Source of the DNA: Hyphomicrobium facile
GTDB taxonomy: Bacteria; Pseudomonadota; Alphaproteobacteria; Rhizobiales; Hyphomicrobiaceae
Length of the DNA: 64,000 bases
Direction: 5' to 3'
Assembly (NCBI RefSeq): GCF_900116175.1
Contig: NZ_FPCH01000003.1
Location: 62,001 to 126,000 of the forward strand
Notes under the pieces: model-generated
What the model was told of the DNA's origin: nothing
Databases searched by the model: none
Seen by the model: the letters and a program-made list of their open reading frames with translations, nothing else
Position numbers and translations under genes: made by a program
Shown here: positions 24,616 to 33,766 of the stretch, piece by piece
Layout of the letters: the number at the start of each line of letters is the position of its first letter
Numbering within the stretch: the stretch's first letter is position 1

Positions 24616-25337
24616 TTGGCGGATGCGGGCCGCCAGCCGGCTGCGGTTGCTTCTTCCTCAGAGCAGAACCAGCGCTTGCCGTGTCCTCCGTCCATCCGGA
24701 CCTTGTCGTACCAAGTGCCCCACGGCATGTGATAGATGCGGCCGCGGGACGAAACGTTGCCTTTGATCGCGCAACCTTTCGGAGCGGCGACTTCGGCAAC
24801 TTGCCATTCGTTGCGGCGGTAATCCCAAGGCGCTTGTGCCTGTCCTTGCCAAACGCCGATCTTTTCCTGGCGCGCTTCAGCTTCGATGTCGACGTAGGTG
24901 GTCGAATATTTGACGAAGGCCCAGGCGAGCCCGGCGCGCACCATCGCCTCTTCGATGTCGATGCCATCCACGAAGCACGTTGCGAGTGTCCGGTGATAGC
25001 GATCGTTGCCGGTGCGGTCGCAGGCAATCTCTTTATGTTCGACCAACTTCCGCAGCATCGCACCGGCAGCCTTGCCGCATTCCCACGTTTCTCCGGTCGC
25101 CGTTTGACATGTCTGCGTCAACTCCGGCGCGTCGATGCCTTCAAGACGAACGCGCGTCTGCCCGACGTCGAGCGTGTCGCCGTCAACGACTCGGCCTATT
25201 CCTGAGATAATCGCGGGTTGGCCATTCTCCGGGGCCGTTACAGCGAAGGCTGCAATTGGCGGAAATGCCAGGAGAAAAAGCGCACCTGCCCGAAGGCAAG
25301 TGCGCGATAGTCGAAACGAGAAAGACAATTCTGGCAT
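24612..25337 (-). CDS. exported thermonuclease-family (SNase) protein
   Basis: A 241-residue protein with a Sec signal (LRAGALFLLAFPPIAAFA). The staphylococcal-nuclease OB-fold core is clear: VVDGDTLDVG, RVRLEGIDAPE and the RYHRTLATCF and EAMVRAGLAWAF segments, supplying the Ca2+-binding Asp and catalytic Arg/Glu. About 60 C-terminal residues (GCAIKGNVSSRGRIYH, WFCSEEEATAAGWRPA) form a small Cys-containing domain seen in many proteobacterial SNases, perhaps for binding nucleic acid or wall. It probably acts on DNA or RNA in the periplasm or outside the cell. It is convergent with the DUF4166 gene. Confidence 0.88.
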   Translation of the reverse strand: MPELSFSFRLSRTCLRAGALFLLAFPPIAAFAVTAPENGQPAIISGIGRVVDGDTLDVGQTRVRLEGIDAPELTQTCQTATGETWECGKAAGAMLRKLVEHKEIACDRTGNDRYHRTLATCFVDGIDIEEAMVRAGLAWAFVKYSTTYVDIEAEARQEKIGVWQGQAQAPWDYRRNEWQVAEVAAPKGCAIKGNVSSRGRIYHMPWGTWYDKVRMDGGHGKRWFCSEEEATAAGWRPASAN

Positions 25338-25644
25338 TGGTCGATCCTCACTGAAGGATGTGGCGCAACCTGGGCGGTGCGGTGTTCTAATTACGCAACC
25401 AATGAGTGATTCGAGCCAAACCGCGCTATAGGCCCGGACGTGGACCAGACGAAGACGTCAGGAGGCGATTTAAAAGTGTGAGTGAGGCGCCGACTCACCG
25501 ACGGACTGGCTCACCCACAGAACAAGGGACGCCCGGCTTGCTTAGACCTTGCGCCGCAGGGGTAAGCGGCCCGTAAGTGACATAATTCGCAGCGATATTT
25601 TCGCCTGCATTACGCGGCCCGGTCGCCGCCCTTAAGAGGACTGC
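25338..25644. other. divergent intergenic region
   Basis: About 307 bases between the nuclease and AsmA genes, whose starts face away from each other. It should hold both promoters. Short imperfect inverted repeats built on GTGAGTGAGGCGCCGACTCAC (near 25479-25500) are present, but no gene or recognisable RNA is seen. A GAGGA ribosome site for asmA lies near 25637. Confidence 0.4.
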
Positions 25645-27993
25645 ATGCCCTACACTCCCGCGCCGCCTCCGCTGCCGACGATACGGCCGAGCTTCGAGCG
25701 CGCACCCCTCGGTTCGGGTCCACGCCGCACGCCACCACCGCCGGGCGGCGGGGGTGGGCGTCGGGTGCCGCCGGCACGACGGGGCGGCCTCTGGACGGGC
25801 ATCATCTATGTGCTGCTTTTCATCGTGGCGGTGGGTGGTGCGGGTATCGGCTACCTTGTTCTCAATCCGCCCAGCGACCTGATCCGGCAGAAGATCGCCG
25901 AAGAGGTGAAGGCGCGGACCGGCCGCGATCTCATCATTGCGGGACGGGCGTCTTTCACATTTTTCCCGGTATTGGGTCTCTCATTGAAAGACGTGTCGCT
26001 CTCGGGCCCCCCCGGGATGGACGGCGCGTTCCTGAATGCTCAAGCGCTTGAAGCCAGCCTCGATCCGATGACGCTTTTGGAGCGGCAGCCGAAGATCACC
26101 GCGGTGACGCTCAAGAATCCTGTTCTGGACCTCCGCATCGATAAGGAGGGTCGCCGAAATTGGAAGTTCGCGGCCCGCTCCGCTCCAACGCGGCTCGCTG
26201 AGTTGCAGATGCCCGGAACGCAGCGCGACACTGCTCCGATAGAGATCGCGATGGCGGAAGCCGGCGGCTCCGGACCCGATGCGGCCGATTTGAAAATCGA
26301 AAACGTCAGGGTGGAGAATGGGAGGTTCCGCTTTACCGACGACCGAACTGGGAAAATTTCGGAAGTCTCGCAAGTCAACGTCACGCTCGGGCTTCCCTCT
26401 CTCCAAAGCCCGCTTGTCGCGAACGGCAATCTCGTCTGGCACAACCAGCGTCTCGACTTCGACGGCAAAGTCGCCGACGTCCGCGCGATCGCCGCCGAGA
26501 AGCCGACGCGACTCTCCTTCAACGCCCGGAATTCGTTGATCACCGCGACCTATGACGGCGGCTTCCTCATCAAGGAAGGGGCCATCCTCGACGGCAAGGT
26601 TTCCGCGCAATCGAATTCGGCGCGCGGGCTTGCCACGTGGTTCGGCACTCAGCTACCGCCCGTCAGCGGCTTCGGACCCATGTCGATCAAGGGAGCGCTG
26701 AAGACAGCCCTCAACGTGACGGTGTTTTCGGATGCCGCATTCAGTTTGGACGGCGCGGCTGCCAGCGGACAGATCAAGGTGACGACCGGCGGCGTCCGGC
26801 CGTGGGTAGAGGCCGATCTCGCCGTCTCGGAACTGGATCTCAACAAGTATCTGACAGGCGCGGTCACCGGCCAGGAGACTGGCCCGGTCGCGGCCGAGGG
26901 GAAAGCCAAAAGCGCGGCAACGCCACCACCGCCAGCGGAAGAGCCGCCGGTTGCTCCGAAGCAGCCGACACCGGCGACACCGGATCAAATCCAGAAATTG
27001 TTGGAAGGCTCGAAAGTCTATGGCTTCGCGCAGCGCGAGGGGTGGTCGAGCGAGCCGCTGAACTTGACCCTTCTCGGCGTTGCCGACGGCAATGCCCGCG
27101 TGAGCGTCGAGAAGCTTCATTTCAAGAACATGTCGATCGGCAAGTCATCCGTCGATGTTGCTGTCAAAAACCTCGCCATGCAGGCGAAATTCAACGATGT
27201 CGCGCTTTACAAGGGGCATGGCAGCGGCGTCCTCGCCGTCAACGGATCGGGCGGAAGCGCGGACGTTACAGCCAACTTCAAACTCGACAACGTTTCGGCG
27301 TTTCCGTTCCTCAAAGATGCTGCAAATTTCGGCTGGGTTTCGGGCAACGCCAATGTCGCCCTGCAGCTCTCGGCAAACGGCGCGAACCAACTGCAGCTGA
27401 TCGAAAGCCTCAACGGAACAGCCGGCTTCCAATTCGCGGACGGCGCCATCGTTGGCTTCAATCTGCCCGGCGCTATACACGGGCTCACGCAAGGCAACCT
27501 CGGTGCGCTCAGAACGTCGCCGTCGGAAAAGACCGACTTCACCGCGCTCGGCGCCTCGTTCACGATTACCAACGGCGTTGCGCAGAACCAGGATCTGCAG
27601 CTGATCAGCCCGATGCTGAAGGTTACGGGCGCGGGCACCGTTCGCATGCCGGAGCGGACGGTCGATTATACCGTCAGGCCGAAACTCGTCGCATCGGCGG
27701 AGGTCCAGAAGGGGAACTCAGAGGCATCAGGGATCGAAGTTCCGGTCCACATCACTGGCTCCTGGGACCAGCCTTCCTACCGGCCCGATTTCAAAGCCGT
27801 GCTGTCGGATCAGGACAAGACCGTCGAGACGATCAAGCAGATCGGCAAAAAGTTCAAAGGCAAGAACCCGAACGAGATCGTCGATCAGCTCTTCGGCAAA
27901 AAGGCCGACGAGGATCCGACGAGCGCAGCTGCTACCAACAAGAAGAAAGCCAAAGATCTGCTGAATAAGTTCCTCGGCAAACAGGACGAGTGA
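25645..27993 (+). CDS. AsmA-family envelope protein
   Basis: A 782-residue protein. An unusual 45-residue Pro/Gly/Arg-rich cytoplasmic N-terminus precedes one membrane anchor (GIIYVLLFIVAVGGAGIGYLV). The AsmA N-domain (AEEVKARTGRDLIIAGRASF, FPVLGLSLKDVSL, LEASLDPMTLL, NPVLDLRIDKEGRRNW) and C-domain (LNGTAGFQFADGAIVGFNLP, TALGASFTITNGVAQNQDL, VDYTVRPKL) follow, separated by a Pro-rich linker. AsmA-like proteins span the periplasm and are linked to outer-membrane assembly or lipid transport. The gene starts 7 bases after AAGAGGA and stands alone. Confidence 0.9.
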   Translation: MPYTPAPPPLPTIRPSFERAPLGSGPRRTPPPPGGGGGRRVPPARRGGLWTGIIYVLLFIVAVGGAGIGYLVLNPPSDLIRQKIAEEVKARTGRDLIIAGRASFTFFPVLGLSLKDVSLSGPPGMDGAFLNAQALEASLDPMTLLERQPKITAVTLKNPVLDLRIDKEGRRNWKFAARSAPTRLAELQMPGTQRDTAPIEIAMAEAGGSGPDAADLKIENVRVENGRFRFTDDRTGKISEVSQVNVTLGLPSLQSPLVANGNLVWHNQRLDFDGKVADVRAIAAEKPTRLSFNARNSLITATYDGGFLIKEGAILDGKVSAQSNSARGLATWFGTQLPPVSGFGPMSIKGALKTALNVTVFSDAAFSLDGAAASGQIKVTTGGVRPWVEADLAVSELDLNKYLTGAVTGQETGPVAAEGKAKSAATPPPPAEEPPVAPKQPTPATPDQIQKLLEGSKVYGFAQREGWSSEPLNLTLLGVADGNARVSVEKLHFKNMSIGKSSVDVAVKNLAMQAKFNDVALYKGHGSGVLAVNGSGGSADVTANFKLDNVSAFPFLKDAANFGWVSGNANVALQLSANGANQLQLIESLNGTAGFQFADGAIVGFNLPGAIHGLTQGNLGALRTSPSEKTDFTALGASFTITNGVAQNQDLQLISPMLKVTGAGTVRMPERTVDYTVRPKLVASAEVQKGNSEASGIEVPVHITGSWDQPSYRPDFKAVLSDQDKTVETIKQIGKKFKGKNPNEIVDQLFGKKADEDPTSAAATNKKKAKDLLNKFLGKQDE

Positions 27994-28235
27994 ATTGCGC
28001 GATTGTCGCGATTCGATCGCTCGATCGGCGTGTTGTTTTATCTTCGGTTAAGTTGATGGAACACGAGCGCGAAAAAAAATCCGCATAGGGGGCAAAAAGA
28101 TCTTGCGTAGGGGGGGCGTTGGCCTCATATGCACCCTCTCTCGTCTGTCCACCTGCCAACATGGTCGAGGTTTTCCAGAACCAATGAGGTAAGGAGCGGG
28201 CGAGTCAAACCTATCTGCTGGTTGGGGAGGGTCAC

Positions 28236-28790
28236 ATGGCCTTTAATGACACCCTCTTCCAATTGGGGATGGACTTGACTCGTTCAAGCACCGCCCAAGA
28301 GGAAGATTTTTCGCGCGCTGCGTTCAACACGGAAGTAGAAGACTCGACGAGTCCGTCTACTGAACAAAGCGTAAATAGTGCAGGGACTACGATCTTTATC
28401 GATCTCCACGGCGCCCAGCGCCTCGACGACGTCAAGTCGGCCGAGCGTGCGACAAAGCGTGCCGTCGAGAGCTTGGGCCTCAAGCTCAAGAGCCTCCACC
28501 TCGATCGCGTCGCCGGCGGCGGCGTGTCGGGTGTCGCGGTCTTGGGCTCCGGGCACCTGTCTTTGCAGGCTTGCTCGCGGACCGGCTTTGCCGCCGTCGA
28601 CGCGCGCGGTTGTGCGGGATTGAAGCCGTCATCGGCTTTGCTCGCCCTCGCTGAAGCGTTCGGCGCGCGCGAGGCTGTCATCCAGCGGGAGCGGACGCTG
28701 TCCACCCTGAACGTGCCTGCCCTTCGCGTCGTGCCAAGAGCGCCACGCAAGGTTCAGCGCCAGAAGGCCCAAGCGAAGAAAGCGGCTTAA
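28236..28790 (+). CDS. degenerate S-adenosylmethionine decarboxylase homologue (predicted inactive as a pyruvoyl enzyme)
   Basis: A 184-residue protein with ATG after GGGGAGGGTCAC. Residues about 50-150 match the prokaryotic SpeH/SpeD fold: FIDLHGAQRLDDVKSAER, GGGVSGVAVLGSGHL and GFAAVDARGCA. In active enzymes the SGVVVI(S/A)ESHLTIHT motif is cut between Glu and Ser to make the pyruvoyl group. Here Glu is Ser105, the pyruvoyl-forming Ser is Gly106 and the later catalytic His is Gln111; His107 and the conserved Cys (Cys126) remain. So it cannot self-process by the known route. A 45-residue acidic N-extension and a Lys/Arg-rich C-tail are added. Its own terminator follows. No spermidine synthase is adjacent. 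Confidence 0.75.
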   Translation: MAFNDTLFQLGMDLTRSSTAQEEDFSRAAFNTEVEDSTSPSTEQSVNSAGTTIFIDLHGAQRLDDVKSAERATKRAVESLGLKLKSLHLDRVAGGGVSGVAVLGSGHLSLQACSRTGFAAVDARGCAGLKPSSALLALAEAFGAREAVIQRERTLSTLNVPALRVVPRAPRKVQRQKAQAKKAA

Positions 28791-28824
28791 ACCGCTTCGC
28801 TCTCTTCAAGACCAGCGATAGTGG

Positions 28825-28855
28825 CCGCGATCGGAACTCTCCGATCGCGGTTTTT
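28825..28855 (+). terminator. rho-independent terminator
   Basis: CCGCGATCGGA (28825-28835) and TCCGATCGCGG (28840-28850) are exact complements around a 4-base loop and are followed by five T residues. It ends the AdoMet decarboxylase-like transcript and also separates it from the convergent MFS gene. Confidence 0.92.
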
Positions 28856-28907
28856 GGCCGTTCGCGCTTTCAGGCGTGGGCCAGTTCCGGCTTTGAACTC
28901 AACGAAT

Positions 28908-30359
28908 TTATCCGACGTGGCCTTCGCTGAGGCGGGCCACTTCCTTCGGCGGCTCGGCTGCCTTCATCGCATCCGTCGGCAATAGCGAAGCGCCCGCCGA
29001 CGGCGACAGCTGTCTGAAGAACAGGATCGAGGACGCGGAGACGAGTGCGATCAAGATAAAGACCGGCGGAAAATGCCCGACGGCGATGGCACTGCCTCCG
29101 GCCACATGCTGCATGCCTTCTAGTCCCATCGCGGCGATCGTGACGCCGACCGAGCCCGACAGCTCCTGACAGACAACGGCGAAGCTCGTCGCGTTGCTCA
29201 ATCTCTCGGGCGGCACGTCCGCGTAAGCGAGCGTGTTGACGCTCGTGAACTGAAGCGAGCGCGACAGGCCTCCCATCAGAAAGAGGGCGACGATCAGCAC
29301 CGGCGACGTCGTGACCGAAAACAGCGCCGGGAAAGCGGTAAACAAGCTCGCGACGATGGCATTCACCATCAGCACGCGCCGGAAGCCATAACGCTTGATG
29401 ATCGTGGCGGCCTGCGTCTTCATGAAGATGGCGCCGACGCCGGTCGCGAACGTCATCAGCCCCGACTGGAACGCCGTCATGCCGAATCCCGATTGGAACA
29501 GCAGCGGCAGCAGGAAGGGACCGGCTCCAAGACCCGTACGGAACAGGAAGCCGCCGGCAACGCCCGCGCGGAAGGTGGGGATCGCGAGCAACCGGAAATC
29601 GATTATGGGCGCCGTTACTCGGAGGGCGTGCCAAGCGTAACCACCAAGCAGCACCGCGCCGGCGGCCGTGATCAGAAACACCGTCTCGGGCCCGACAATG
29701 CCGAGACCCATCAGCGTGACGCCGGTCAAGAACAGCGACAGGCCGGGGCCGATCAACAGGAAGCCTCGCAAGTCGAAGGTGGCCGACGTTTTCTCGCGCA
29801 CGTCCGGAATGAAACGGGTGATCAGCACGAGCCCGAGAAGCGCGACCGGAATATTGATCCAGAAAATCCAGCGCCAATTGAAATACGTGGTGATGAAGCC
29901 GCCGAGCGGTGGCCCCAGGACGGGTCCGACAAGAGCCGGAACGGTCAACCAAGCGATGGCGTTAATCATGTCCGACCTCGGGATCGTACGCAGTACGATC
30001 AAGCGGCCGACCGGCGTCATCATCGCTCCGCCGATACCCTGGAGGATGCGGGCCGCCACGAGCGTGCCGAGATCCGTCGAAAGTCCGCACGCGATGGAGC
30101 CCGCCGCGAACACAACCATCGCAGCGCGAAATATGTTCTTGGCGCCGAAGCGATCCGCCATCCAGCCTGACGCGGGGATGAAAACGGCGAGCGCCAGAAG
30201 ATAAGTCGTCAGGGCGAGCTTAAGGTGAATCGGATTGGCATTCAGATCCTTAGCGATCGCCGGGAGCGAGGTCGCAAGCACCGTCGCGTCCAGGTTCTCC
30301 ATGAAGAGAGCCGTGGCAACGATCAGGGGGATGAAGTTACGTCGGATCTGTTCAGTCAT
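28908..30359 (-). CDS. DHA2-type (EmrB/QacA) MFS transporter
   Basis: A 483-residue inner-membrane protein with about fourteen hydrophobic spans. The first helix has MENLDATVLATSLPAIA, the D1-type motif of drug:proton antiporters; loop 2-3 has GWMADRFGAKNIFRA; helix 5 has the antiporter motif C form VGPVLGPPLGGFI. It likely exports a toxic or hydrophobic compound using the proton gradient. No EmrA-like adaptor gene or adjacent regulator is present, so inner-membrane-only export is likely. Substrate unknown. It is a single-gene unit. Confidence 0.92.
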   Translation of the reverse strand: MTEQIRRNFIPLIVATALFMENLDATVLATSLPAIAKDLNANPIHLKLALTTYLLALAVFIPASGWMADRFGAKNIFRAAMVVFAAGSIACGLSTDLGTLVAARILQGIGGAMMTPVGRLIVLRTIPRSDMINAIAWLTVPALVGPVLGPPLGGFITTYFNWRWIFWINIPVALLGLVLITRFIPDVREKTSATFDLRGFLLIGPGLSLFLTGVTLMGLGIVGPETVFLITAAGAVLLGGYAWHALRVTAPIIDFRLLAIPTFRAGVAGGFLFRTGLGAGPFLLPLLFQSGFGMTAFQSGLMTFATGVGAIFMKTQAATIIKRYGFRRVLMVNAIVASLFTAFPALFSVTTSPVLIVALFLMGGLSRSLQFTSVNTLAYADVPPERLSNATSFAVVCQELSGSVGVTIAAMGLEGMQHVAGGSAIAVGHFPPVFILIALVSASSILFFRQLSPSAGASLLPTDAMKAAEPPKEVARLSEGHVG

Positions 30360-30642
30360 CGCGGGTGTCTAGCATCCTAACGCTCCCCGGCCAGCCTGTC
30401 CGGCGTGCGGCTTACGCAGGTCTCTATTGCGGAAAGGTGCGGCATAAGCCCCTCGCCACCCCTCGGATAGGGACCTATTACCCCCTTGAGTGGTGCATGC
30501 CCATTCGAGCTAAGCTATGCGCGAATGGCGGTCCGGCCGACAAATCCGGTGTCCGACATAAAACAAAACAACAGCACGGCCTCTATAGAGACCGCTCGAA
30601 GTCTCATCGAAGCCTGGACTGTGACTCGGGGAAACGCATCGC

Positions 30643-32586
30643 ATGTCTACCAGCAAGGTCATTTCGGCTGACGAAGCTATCGCCCGCATCGGCGAAGGCG
30701 CTGTGGTCACGACAACGGGTTTTGTCCAGAGCTGCATTCCGGAAGCGCTGCACGCCGCACTTGAGAAACGCTTCGTCGAGACAGGAGCGCCGCGCGATCT
30801 CACGTTGATCATGTGCGCTGGCGCCGGCGACAGCAAAGGGCTCGGCACCGGCCGGCTCCATCACGAAGGCCTGTTGAAGCGTGTCATCGCCGCGAACTTC
30901 GGGCGCATGCCTAAGGTTGCCCAGGCTGCCCAGGAGGACAAAATCCAGGGTTACAACCTTCCCCAGGGCGTCATCTCCAAACTCTATCGCAGCTGCGCAT
31001 CCGGCAGCCCAGGTCTCTTCACTCGCGTCGGCCTCCATACCTATGTCGATCCGCGCCTCGGCGGCGGCAAAGTCAACACGAAGACCAAAGAGGATCTCGT
31101 CAAGCTCGTCGAGGTCGATGGCAAGGAGTGGCTGTTCTATAAGGCGACCCCGATCAACGTCGCTCTCATCCGCGCGACGAGCGCCGATCCGCTCGGCAAT
31201 CTCAGCATGGAAAGGGAAGCACTGACGCTCGACGTGCTGGCGCAGGCCATGGCTGCGCACAACAACGGCGGCATCGTCATTGCTCAGGTCGAGCGCATCG
31301 TCGCCGAGGGTTCGATCAAGCCGAAGGACGTGAAGGTTCCGGGCATTCTGGTCGATTGCGTCGTCGTTGCCGATCCGCCTGAGATGCATCGCATGAACTA
31401 CGGCGTCATGTATGACCCGGGCCTCGCAGGCGAAGTGCGCGTGACGGTCGACAGCCTGCCGACGATGGAATTCGACGAACGCAAGATCATCGCGCGCCGC
31501 GCTTCGTTCGAGCTGCCGCCGAATGGCGTCATCAATCTCGGCGTCGGCGCGCCGGACGGCGTTGCGAACGTTGCAAACGAAGAGAAGGTTACGCCCTACC
31601 TCGTCATGACGACGGAAGCGGGTGCGGTCGGTGGTGTGCTCGCGGGCGGCTCGAGCTTCGGCTCATCGGCCAACGCGCATTCGATCCTCGATCAGAACCA
31701 GATGTTCGATTTCTATCACGGCGGCGGTCTCGATCTCACGTGCCTCGGCATGGCGGAATGCGACAGCCTCGGCAACGTCAACACGAGCAAGTTCGGCGGC
31801 AAGCTCAACGGTTGCGGCGGCTTCATCGACATCTCGCAGAATGCGCGCGCGGTCGTTTTTGCCGGGACGTTCACCGCCGGTGGCCTTCAAGTTGCGATCG
31901 AGGACGGCAAGCTGCGCATCGTCAAGGAAGGACGTGCTCGCAAGTTCGTAAAGCAGGTCGAGCAGGTGACGTTCTCGGGCCAGTATGCGGCACAGAAGGC
32001 GCAGCCCGTTATCTACGTCACCGAGCGTTGCGTTTTCCAGCTGACCGATCATGGCCTCGAGCTGATCGAAGTGGCGCCCGGCATCGATATCGATCGCGAT
32101 ATCCTTGCGCACATGGCGTTCAAGCCGCACATCCATTCGCCGGTGACGATGAACCCGCGGATCTTCGTGAACCAGCCGATGGATCTGCTGGCCGATCTCC
32201 TGAACAAGAACCTCAAGGACCGCGTCAGCTTCGACTCCGAGCAGAAGATCCTCAACCTCGATCTCGAAGGCTGGAGCGTCCGCAAGAAGGCCGACATCGC
32301 CGACTTGAAAAAGGTGATCGTCGATGCCTGCGAGGCAATCGGTGGCCGCGTCAACGTCGTCATCAATCAGGCCAGCTGCCGGATCGCCGAAGATCTCTAC
32401 GACGAATACGCCGATATGGTCGCGTACGTTACGAAGCACCACTATGGCCGCTCCGCCCGCTATGCGACGAGTGCGCTTACCCGGCAGAAACTGCTGGAAG
32501 CGCTGAGACGGCGCGGGCTCGATACGCACGTCTTCGCAAACGCGGCCGAGGCGTACGGCTTCCTTCAGCGCCAAGCGGCGGAATAG
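30643..32586 (+). CDS. acyl-CoA:acetate/3-ketoacid CoA-transferase (propionate CoA-transferase-like) with C-terminal extension
   Basis: A 647-residue family I CoA-transferase with both halves on one chain. The alpha half (residues about 5-260) has VVTTTGFVQSCIPEAL and the RATSADPLGNLS segment; the beta half has GVGAPDGVANVA and the catalytic glutamate, Glu325, in TTEAGAVGGVLAGG, followed by GLDLTCLGMAECDSLGNVN. The Glu carries the acyl-CoA thioester during transfer. Relatives such as YdiF or Pct are about 520-530 residues; here about 110 extra residues (LDLEGWSVRKKADIADLKK to the end) form a separate alpha/beta module. Likely activates short-chain or hydroxy acids. It is monocistronic with a downstream hairpin. 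Confidence 0.88.
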   Translation: MSTSKVISADEAIARIGEGAVVTTTGFVQSCIPEALHAALEKRFVETGAPRDLTLIMCAGAGDSKGLGTGRLHHEGLLKRVIAANFGRMPKVAQAAQEDKIQGYNLPQGVISKLYRSCASGSPGLFTRVGLHTYVDPRLGGGKVNTKTKEDLVKLVEVDGKEWLFYKATPINVALIRATSADPLGNLSMEREALTLDVLAQAMAAHNNGGIVIAQVERIVAEGSIKPKDVKVPGILVDCVVVADPPEMHRMNYGVMYDPGLAGEVRVTVDSLPTMEFDERKIIARRASFELPPNGVINLGVGAPDGVANVANEEKVTPYLVMTTEAGAVGGVLAGGSSFGSSANAHSILDQNQMFDFYHGGGLDLTCLGMAECDSLGNVNTSKFGGKLNGCGGFIDISQNARAVVFAGTFTAGGLQVAIEDGKLRIVKEGRARKFVKQVEQVTFSGQYAAQKAQPVIYVTERCVFQLTDHGLELIEVAPGIDIDRDILAHMAFKPHIHSPVTMNPRIFVNQPMDLLADLLNKNLKDRVSFDSEQKILNLDLEGWSVRKKADIADLKKVIVDACEAIGGRVNVVINQASCRIAEDLYDEYADMVAYVTKHHYGRSARYATSALTRQKLLEALRRRGLDTHVFANAAEAYGFLQRQAAE

Positions 32587-32602
32587 CCGTCAGCCCGCGA
32601 AT

Positions 32603-32637
32603 CGTCATTGTTCGGCGAGTTTGGCCGAACGATGATG
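32603..32637 (+). terminator. hairpin after the CoA-transferase gene
   Basis: CGTCATTGTTCGGC (32603-32616) pairs with GCCGAACGATGATG (32624-32637) over all 14 positions, two of them G-U wobbles, with a 7-base loop. It begins 17 bases after the stop. There is no T-run, so termination may need Rho. Confidence 0.6.
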
Positions 32638-32728
32638 CATGCCTGGAATGCGCCGCAGTGCTGTGCGGGACTTGATGGACGTGAGGCTCGTCGCCATTTG
32701 TTCGCGACTTCATTTCCTCGGGTGCATC

Positions 32729-33757
32729 ATGGAACACAGCTTTTTCCGGGTTCTCGACGATACCGAAATCGAGACTGGCATCGAACGCGGCGGCGCTCGC
32801 CACAACGGCGTTCAGCGCGATGACGTCGCGCTGATGGATGCCTACAGCAACGCCGTCGTCGATGTCGTCGACACGGTGTCTCCGGCCGTCGTGCATGTCC
32901 AGGTTCGCAGCTCGCGCGGCGGACGTACGGGGCAAGGCTCGGGCAGCGGCGTCGTCGTTTCGCCGGACGGTCTCGTACTGACCAACAATCACGTCATCGA
33001 CGGCGCACAATCGATCACGCTTGCGCAAGGCGACGGCCAGCGCTTCGGCGCGCGCCTCGTCGGGCGCGATCCCGATACCGATATCGCCGTGTTGCGCGCG
33101 GAGACGACGGAGCGGCTGAAGTTCGCGCGGTTGGCCGATTCCAAGAAGCTCCGCCCCGGGCAGATCGCCATTGCGATCGGCAATCCGCTCGGCTTCCAGT
33201 CGACGGTGACGGCCGGCATCATCAGCGCGGTCGGACGGTCGTTGCGCGCCGAGAACGGTCGCCTCATCGACGACGTCATCCAGACGGACGCCGCGCTCAA
33301 CCCCGGAAACTCCGGTGGTCCGCTCGTCAATTCGTCCGGTCACGTCATCGGCATCAACACCGCGACGATCATGGGTGCGCAAGGGCTCTGCTTCGCTGTC
33401 GCATCGAACACGGCTGAATATGTGCTGACGCAGATCTTGAGCCATGGCCGCGTCCGCCGTGGCGTGATGGGCATCGTCGCTGAACACGTTGTGCTACCGC
33501 AGCGCATCCGGCACGCGCTTGGCCTCACCCAAGCGGGCGCCATCGGCATTCGCAGCGTGCAGAACAATGGCCCGGCGGAGGCAGCTGGGCTGATGGCAGG
33601 CGATATTCTGATCGCGGTCGACGGCGTCGCCATTGCCGGTGTCGACGACGTTGCGCGCCTTCTCGATGCGGGCCGCATCGGTCAGAAGGCGATCGTCACG
33701 GTCCTGCGTGCTGGAGAAAAGCTCGAGTTCCCGATCGTTCCGGAAGAACGGGGCTAG
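32729..33757 (+). CDS. S1C trypsin-like serine protease with one PDZ domain, no signal peptide
   Basis: From ATG 32729 the product has 342 residues. The protease domain has the HtrA triad: His88 (TNNHVI), Asp118 (DTDIAVLR) and Ser195 (NPGNSGGPLV). One PDZ domain follows (AIGIRSVQNNGPAEAAGLMAGDILIAVDG). Unlike DegP, DegQ or DegS there is no signal peptide or membrane anchor: the N-terminus is hydrophilic and acidic (VLDDTEIETGIERGG). It would therefore be cytoplasmic unless an upstream start is used; the frame extends 30 codons upstream and contains a weakly hydrophobic stretch (RLVAICSRLHFLGCI) that is not a convincing signal. Possible role in protein quality control. Confidence 0.88.
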   Translation: MEHSFFRVLDDTEIETGIERGGARHNGVQRDDVALMDAYSNAVVDVVDTVSPAVVHVQVRSSRGGRTGQGSGSGVVVSPDGLVLTNNHVIDGAQSITLAQGDGQRFGARLVGRDPDTDIAVLRAETTERLKFARLADSKKLRPGQIAIAIGNPLGFQSTVTAGIISAVGRSLRAENGRLIDDVIQTDAALNPGNSGGPLVNSSGHVIGINTATIMGAQGLCFAVASNTAEYVLTQILSHGRVRRGVMGIVAEHVVLPQRIRHALGLTQAGAIGIRSVQNNGPAEAAGLMAGDILIAVDGVAIAGVDDVARLLDAGRIGQKAIVTVLRAGEKLEFPIVPEERG

Positions 33758-33766
33758 CTTTCGTTT

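Noticed and set aside
28161-28187. Eight-codon upstream frame (MVEVFQNQ) before the AdoMet decarboxylase-like gene
   Set aside because: Tempting by analogy with the uORF of mammalian AdoMet decarboxylase mRNA, but it has no ribosome site and could be chance.
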